From assembly GCA_900767005.1 (NCBI GenBank), contig CAAFXL010000237.1, forward strand, positions 1-9,825: a DNA stretch of 9,825 bases, in the 5' to 3' direction. The position numbers and the translations under genes are program-made. Positions 6,894 to 9,825 of the stretch are shown here, piece after piece (positions within the stretch are counted from its first letter, which is position 1; every line of letters begins with the position of its first letter). Source of the stretch: an uncultured Ruminobacter sp. GTDB taxonomy: Bacteria > Pseudomonadota > Gammaproteobacteria > Enterobacterales > Succinivibrionaceae. Below the pieces are notes generated by a model. It had not been told where the DNA came from and made no database searches. It saw only the letters and a list, made by a program, of their open reading frames with translations.

Positions 6894-6923
6894 ATTATAT
6901 TATTTAGCTAGCATTAGTTACAA
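6894..6923 (-). promoter_or_regulatory. predicted sigma70 promoter of hldE
   Basis: On the minus strand TTGTAA (6923-6918) and a consensus TATAAT (6899-6894) are 18 bp apart. Transcription would start near 6887, giving a leader of about 100 nt before hldE. No strong terminator separates the small gene ending at 6968 from this point (only TAGCT/AGCTA at 6932-6949), so some read-through into hldE is possible. Confidence 0.55.
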
Positions 6924-6967
6924 TTAATAAATAGCTAAAGTATAAGCTAAGCGTTATTTTTAGAAGA

Positions 6968-7294
6968 TTAATCTTCTTTCTTATTTATTACATTTTCTAA
7001 TAAATGCTTAATATATAGTAGTTGCTTAGATGATTCTAATTTTAAAAACTCTTCATCAGAAAGAGTTTTAAACTCTTTATCATCTGATAACTCACTTAAA
7101 GATTCATCAAAGCTTTCTTTATTAAAATCTGATTGTTCTTCTTCTGAAAGTTGTCGCCAGTTTTGGATACCTTGTATAATAGTAGGAAATGAAACTTTTG
7201 AGTTAAGGCGATACTTAATTAATGCAGAAGTAGGCTTTTTACCTTCTTGAGACAACTTTTTACAACATTCAATTACAAGATCAATATCTGACAT
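6968..7294 (-). CDS. small acidic protein of unknown function, divergent from yqcC
   Basis: This is a 108-residue protein I cannot name with confidence. Residues 1-47 look like a compact helical domain with the pattern SQEGKKPTSALIKYRL then VSFPTIIQGIQNW; the 'EGK-PT-ALIK-RL' arrangement resembles small helix-turn-helix N-terminal domains of the KfrA type, which is inference. Residues 50-82 are strongly acidic and rich in Glu, Asp and Ser, and the C-terminus is a Leu/Lys helix. There is no signal peptide or membrane segment. I start at ATG 7294-7292, with GGGAG nine bases upstream on the minus strand. An upstream in-frame ATG at 7384 would add 30 hydrophobic residues encoded inside the antisense of yqcC and is unlikely. 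The close head-to-head pairing with yqcC suggests co-regulation. Confidence 0.75.
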   Translation of the reverse strand: MSDIDLVIECCKKLSQEGKKPTSALIKYRLNSKVSFPTIIQGIQNWRQLSEEEQSDFNKESFDESLSELSDDKEFKTLSDEEFLKLESSKQLLYIKHLLENVINKKED

Positions 7295-7308
7295 ATAAGG
7301 ATACTCCC
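7295..7308. promoter_or_regulatory. 14-bp divergent start region with two overlapping ribosome sites
   Basis: Only 14 bp separate the ATG of the minus-strand small gene (7294-7292) from the ATG of yqcC (7309-7311). The plus strand supplies AAGGA (7297-7301), seven bases before the yqcC start. The minus strand supplies GGGAG, nine bases before the other start. Both starts are thereby supported, and each promoter must lie inside the opposite coding region. Confidence 0.75.
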
Positions 7309-7629
7309 ATGAAAAAACAACAGTTAAAAATAATTTTAGCAGAAATAGAACAAGAGTTAAGAAATTTAAATCTTTGGAACACAAAAAGACCTAATAAAAA
7401 AGCATTTAGAAGTAAAAGTCCATTTTTTCTAGATACCATGGAATTTCATCAATGGCTTCAATATGTACTAATAGAAAGATTTACTCAAATTATTGAAAGT
7501 AACCAAGAATTACCAAAAAAATGTGCAATTTTTGCATATGCATTTGAAGTATATAAAGATTCAAAAGCTGAAAAAATGAAACTTTTAAAAGTAATTCATA
7601 AATTTGATAAAGTTTTTGAAGAAGAATAA
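7309..7629 (+). CDS. yqcC: YqcC family protein (DUF446)
   Basis: This 106-residue cytosolic protein belongs to the YqcC/DUF446 family (E. coli YqcC is about 109 residues). The diagnostic stretch is SPFFLDTMEFHQWLQYVLIERF, the counterpart of QPFFMDTMEPLEWLQWVLIPRM in E. coli; family members then carry a short 'LP' segment and a C-terminal helix, seen here as ELPKKCAIFAYAFEVY and LKVIHKFDKVFEE. The family's function is unknown. In many gammaproteobacteria yqcC is followed by the tRNA pseudouridine synthase truC; here it is followed by about 450 bp of AT-rich DNA. The ATG at 7309 has AAGGA seven bases upstream. No promoter was found with confidence; it must lie in the antisense of the divergent gene. 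Confidence 0.88.
   Translation: MKKQQLKIILAEIEQELRNLNLWNTKRPNKKAFRSKSPFFLDTMEFHQWLQYVLIERFTQIIESNQELPKKCAIFAYAFEVYKDSKAEKMKLLKVIHKFDKVFEEE
7333..7360 (-). promoter_or_regulatory. possible promoter of the divergent small gene, inside yqcC
   Basis: On the minus strand TTAACT (7360-7355) and an extended -10 TGCTAAAAT (7341-7333) are 16 bp apart. Transcription would start near 7326, about 32 nt before the ATG at 7294. It lies within the first codons of yqcC, as the head-to-head layout requires. AT-rich sequence makes chance matches common. Confidence 0.35.
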
Positions 7630-7961
7630 TTAAAAATAGAAAGAAAAAAGAATCAAAAAAGTGAAATTAAGAAAAGAATATATCCCAAAAATGGAATTTT
7701 TTGAGAAAATTTTGGTGCAAAAATATAACTTTATTTAACTAGAATTTTGATTAAAAATTTATTAAAAAGTTCATTTTTTAATATCGGAATTTTTAACTCA
7801 TCTTGTCAAAAGTTAAAATTTTTTAAAAATTTAAAGAGTTTTATTCTAAAAATATTTAATTTTACATTAAATTACAAAATATTATTTTAAAATCAAGTTG
7901 TTTTGTAGAATAAAATTTTATTTTTAAAAAAATACAAAAAAAACACCTTATTTTAAAAATT
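7630..7961. other. AT-rich intergenic region between yqcC and lamB
   Basis: About 330 bp are made almost entirely of A- and T-runs, with stops in all frames and no ribosome site followed by an open frame. Weak structures are TTTTAAC (7791-7797) with GTTAAAA (7812-7818) followed by six T, which could terminate yqcC, and the 14-bp palindrome AATAAAATTTTATT at 7909-7922. Phased A-tracts of this kind often give curved DNA and can bind nucleoid proteins such as H-NS; that is inference. No RNA gene was recognised. Confidence 0.55.
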
Positions 7962-7977
7962 TGTGATCCTAGTCAAT
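7962..7977 (+). promoter_or_regulatory. CRP-like binding site at the lamB promoter
   Basis: TGTGA (7962-7966), six bases (TCCTAG), then TCAAT (7973-7977) matches the CRP pattern TGTGA-N6-TCACA fully in the left half and in three of five bases in the right, with A/T-rich flanks (AAATT before, ACCATTT after). The centre is at 7969.5, about 42 bp before the start predicted from the -10 at 8000-8005, the geometry of class II CRP-activated promoters. The -35 region is otherwise poor, as expected for an activator-dependent promoter. Confidence 0.55.
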
Positions 7978-7999
7978 ACCATTTATAAAAATAGATATG

Positions 8000-8005
8000 T
8001 ATAAT
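8000..8005 (+). promoter_or_regulatory. lamB -10 element
   Basis: TATAAT is a perfect -10 hexamer with no convincing -35 at 16-18 bp upstream (TACCAT at 17 bp). Transcription would start near 8011-8012, giving a leader of about 86 nt. Confidence 0.55.
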
Positions 8006-8085
8006 AAACTCAATCAGTTAGGAAAGGTGGTCTTTACTTAACTGGAATTTTTAGTTTTTTACATAACAATATCCATTTTAGGATG

Positions 8086-8090
8086 AAGGA
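8086..8090 (+). promoter_or_regulatory. lamB ribosome binding site, decides the start
   Basis: AAGGA lies seven bases before the ATG at 8098-8100. An earlier in-frame ATG at 8083 would have its only purine motif (AGG) touching the start codon and would add five residues, so 8098 is the better start. Confidence 0.85.
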
Positions 8091-8097
8091 ATTTATT

Positions 8098-9435
8098 ATG
8101 AAGGCAAAATGGCTTCCACTTTCAGCAGTTGTTGCTTTAGCATTAAGCTCTGCAGCTGCTTCTGCTGTTGATTTCCATGGTTACTTCCGTGCTGGTATGC
8201 AAGCAAACTCACAGGGTGGTGAAGTTTACTGTGGTGGTAATGGTAATAAAGGTCACAAGGTTGGTCGTTTAGCTGATGAATGCGATACTTATGCTGAAAT
8301 CGTTTTATCACAAGAAGTTTATAACAAGGCTAATTCAAAGTTCACAGTTAACACTTTAATTGCTTACGGTACTACTGAAGGTTTCCAAGACCTACAAGGT
8401 AACTCATGGCAGGGTGCTACTGGTTCAGGTCCATGGGATGGCCAGAGACTATCAGCTCGTGAAATTTGGGCAGGTTACACCACCGATACTGGTTACACAA
8501 TTTGGTCTGGTAAGAGATTCTATCAGCGTAAAGATATCCATATCCTTGACCTATACTATCTAAATGATTCTGGTTACGGTGCTGGTATCGAAAACGTTAA
8601 GTTCGGTAACTTAGGTTCAGGTTCATTTGCTGTAGTTAAGTGGGCAAATGATGGTGCTAACGGTCAAAACCGTAATGTTTACAAGTTAGATGCTCGTTGG
8701 AATGCAATTCCTGTAGGTTTCGGTACTTTAGATGCTTCTGTAATTTATGCTCTTCCATTTATCTCTGATAAGTCAAGACAAGTAAACGAAGGTAATAACA
8801 GAGCAATCAGAGCAAATTCAGGTGCTTTAGTTACTTTAGATCACGCTTCAACAGTTAATACTGATAGCGTTTCATTAATGAACCACTTCATCGTTCAATA
8901 CGGTACTAACGGTTTCGCTTACGTAGGTACTTTTGGTAACCACGCTGGTGATAACTATACTCCAGATACAGACGCTCAGGGTGTTCGTGTAATTGATTGG
9001 GGTACTTTTGATGCTGGTAACTTTGGTTTAGGTTACTCATTATTATGGGCTCACTTAAACTCAGGTGATGATCACGGTGACAATGCTTGGACTTACACTC
9101 GTTCTGGTTGGGAATACTCTGTAGTATTACGTCCTGAATACAAGTGGACAGAATACACTCGTACAACCTTAGAATTAGGTTATTCAAAGATGAAGACCAC
9201 TGGTTGGGTAGCTGAGGCTAGCAAGTATGAAGATCCAGATCTATACAAGGTTACTCTTGCTCAGCAGTTCACCCCAGGTAAGGGTTTCTGGCAGCGTCCA
9301 GCAATTCGTTTCTATGTATCTTATCAGGGTGGCGATCAGTTCGCTAATGACTGGAACGTAGGTTACAAGAATAAGAACAAAGACGAACATGAATACCAAG
9401 TTACTGTAGGTACTCAAGTTGAAGCTTGGTGGTAA
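8098..9435 (+). CDS. lamB: maltoporin LamB
   Basis: LamB is a trimeric outer-membrane beta-barrel for diffusion of maltose and maltodextrins. From the ATG at 8098 it has 445 residues (446 in E. coli). A Sec signal peptide (MKAKW, hydrophobic core, ASA|VDFHGY) predicts cleavage after residue 23, leaving a mature protein of 422 residues starting VDFHGY like the E. coli form. Family marks include two cysteines at mature positions 22 and 39, the counterparts of the disulphide pair in loop 1; SGKRFYQRKDIHILDLYY then GYGAGIENV; LAQQFTPGKGFWQRPAIRFY; and the C-terminal aromatic VEAWW recognised by the Bam machinery. Aromatics of the sugar-binding 'greasy slide' such as mature Tyr6, Tyr42 and the terminal Trp are kept. 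The GC-richer, GGT/GCT-rich codon use suggests high expression. No other mal gene is adjacent. Confidence 0.95.
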   Translation: MKAKWLPLSAVVALALSSAAASAVDFHGYFRAGMQANSQGGEVYCGGNGNKGHKVGRLADECDTYAEIVLSQEVYNKANSKFTVNTLIAYGTTEGFQDLQGNSWQGATGSGPWDGQRLSAREIWAGYTTDTGYTIWSGKRFYQRKDIHILDLYYLNDSGYGAGIENVKFGNLGSGSFAVVKWANDGANGQNRNVYKLDARWNAIPVGFGTLDASVIYALPFISDKSRQVNEGNNRAIRANSGALVTLDHASTVNTDSVSLMNHFIVQYGTNGFAYVGTFGNHAGDNYTPDTDAQGVRVIDWGTFDAGNFGLGYSLLWAHLNSGDDHGDNAWTYTRSGWEYSVVLRPEYKWTEYTRTTLELGYSKMKTTGWVAEASKYEDPDLYKVTLAQQFTPGKGFWQRPAIRFYVSYQGGDQFANDWNVGYKNKNKDEHEYQVTVGTQVEAWW

Positions 9436-9467
9436 TTCTTAACAGATTAATATCACATATGTAAATC

Positions 9468-9500
9468 AAAATGGTAGTGTAAAAAGCTACCATTTTTTTT
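9468..9500 (+). terminator. lamB intrinsic terminator
   Basis: AAAATGGTAG (9468-9477) and CTACCATTTT (9487-9496) form a 10-bp stem with a 9-nt loop, running into eight T (9493-9500). It begins 33 bp after the lamB stop and is a standard Rho-independent terminator, implying a monocistronic lamB transcript. Confidence 0.9.
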
Positions 9501-9549
9501 CATTCATTAATTTTTCTCTGATACAAAATATTGGTTTTAAGAGAACTTA

Positions 9550-9605
9550 TAGGGTTAGGAAATGAATAACGGTAAACTAAACCATGTATTTATTTTCTAA
9601 CCTAA
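9550..9605 (+). repeat. long imperfect hairpin in the lamB-downstream gap
   Basis: The left arm 9552-9568 pairs with the right arm 9587-9603 over 17 positions; as RNA the only departures from Watson-Crick are three G-U pairs (9552, 9559 and 9564 with T at 9603, 9596 and 9591). The apical part can add GGT (9571-9573) with ACC (9581-9583). The stem is followed by TAATATTTTTATC. It could be a second terminator, a leader structure for the next gene or a small RNA. The rest of 9501-9728 shows only TTCCTT/AAGGAA (9690-9702) and no gene. Confidence 0.45.
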
Positions 9606-9728
9606 TATTTTTATCATTCTTATAAAGTTAAATCAGACAAATGTCGCGAATATCCAAAATTTTGGTTCAATTATTTTTTTTGTGTAATTTTCCTTTAAGG
9701 AATTTTCAAAAATCCAGGAAGACCGTAA

Positions 9729-9825
9729 ATGTATTATAAAGAGTTTTTTAAAAATCATCAATTACCATTAGTACCTGATAAATATATTAAATTAGAATCT
9801 TCATTAACTAACTTTTTCAATGTTG
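9729..9825 (+). CDS. start of an unidentified gene, cut by the window end
   Basis: The ATG at 9729 has AGGAAG (9716-9721) seven bases upstream and an in-frame TAA immediately before it (9726-9728), so the start is firm. It opens a frame of 32 codons that runs off the right edge. The visible N-terminus begins MYYKEFFKNHQLPLVP and continues with a Lys/Leu-rich helix-like segment, with no signal peptide or membrane helix. I do not recognise the family. The leader hairpin at 9550-9605 lies about 125 bp upstream. Confidence 0.7.
   Translation, partial: MYYKEFFKNHQLPLVPDKYIKLESSLTNFFNV

Noticed and set aside
7295..7384. N-terminal extension of the small minus-strand gene to the ATG at 7384
   Set aside because: The added 30 residues are a hydrophobic run created by the antisense of yqcC, and the ATG at 7294 has its own ribosome site. 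A signal-peptide reading was considered, but the rest of the protein is an acidic soluble type.
8081..8086. GGATGA, a match to the MalT-box core
   Set aside because: It lies downstream of the promoter, merged with the ribosome site, and is a single copy; MalT acts through arrays upstream of the promoter.
8083..8097. lamB start at the earlier ATG 8083
   Set aside because: AAGGA at 8086-8090 is ideally spaced for 8098 and would be inside the coding region for 8083; the signal peptide is canonical from 8098.
9562..9600. 12-codon open frame with ATG at 9562
   Set aside because: The purine run touches the start codon, the peptide is very short and it coincides with the hairpin arms, so RNA structure is the simpler reading.
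1..9825. A previously undescribed multi-gene system
   Set aside because: Every long gene belongs to a known housekeeping family; there are no repeat-spacer arrays, transposases, integrases, toxin-antitoxin pairs, defence genes or secondary-metabolite genes. Only the small acidic gene and the truncated last gene are unidentified.

Overview
The window looks like chromosomal DNA of an AT-rich, Gram-negative gammaproteobacterium with a fermentative or facultatively anaerobic lifestyle. The reasons are an Escherichia coli-type long phosphotransacetylase (Pta), a pyruvate formate-lyase activase (PflA), the bifunctional heptose enzyme HldE of LPS core synthesis, an outer-membrane maltoporin, and three small protein families typical of gammaproteobacteria (YfcH, YfbV, YqcC). 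Gaps between genes are almost pure A/T, while lamB is visibly richer in G/C. A low-GC host-associated lineage (relatives of Pasteurellales, Orbales or Succinivibrionaceae) fits, but the sequence alone does not settle the taxon.

Left part (1-3795): the 3' end of trmO on + meets yfcH on - with overlapping stop codons. pta follows on -, ending in two consecutive hairpins, with a GTG start, a good Shine-Dalgarno (SD) sequence and a sigma70-like promoter. The 387-bp gap above pta carries several inverted repeats and ends at yfbV on +. In E. coli ackA lies between yfbV and pta; here it is absent while its flanks are kept.

Middle (3796-7629): yfbV is followed by seven tandem copies of an 8-bp unit and a strong bidirectional terminator shared with the convergent pflA. 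pflA and hldE are both on - and are separated by a terminator-like hairpin. Upstream of hldE, a small acidic protein of unknown function (-) and yqcC (+) are head to head with only 14 bp between their start codons, so their ribosome sites share the same DNA.

Right part (7630-9825): a 450-bp AT-rich gap ends in a lamB promoter with a CRP-like site placed as in class II CRP promoters. lamB is complete, with a signal peptide and a strong terminator. A gap with a long imperfect hairpin then leads to the first 32 codons of an unidentified + strand gene.

The identifiable genes are housekeeping or central-metabolic: mixed-acid fermentation (pta, pflA), LPS core (hldE), tRNA modification (trmO) and glucan uptake (lamB). 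I see no mobile element, CRISPR, defence cassette, rRNA or tRNA. The points of interest are regulatory and architectural, not a new multi-gene system.
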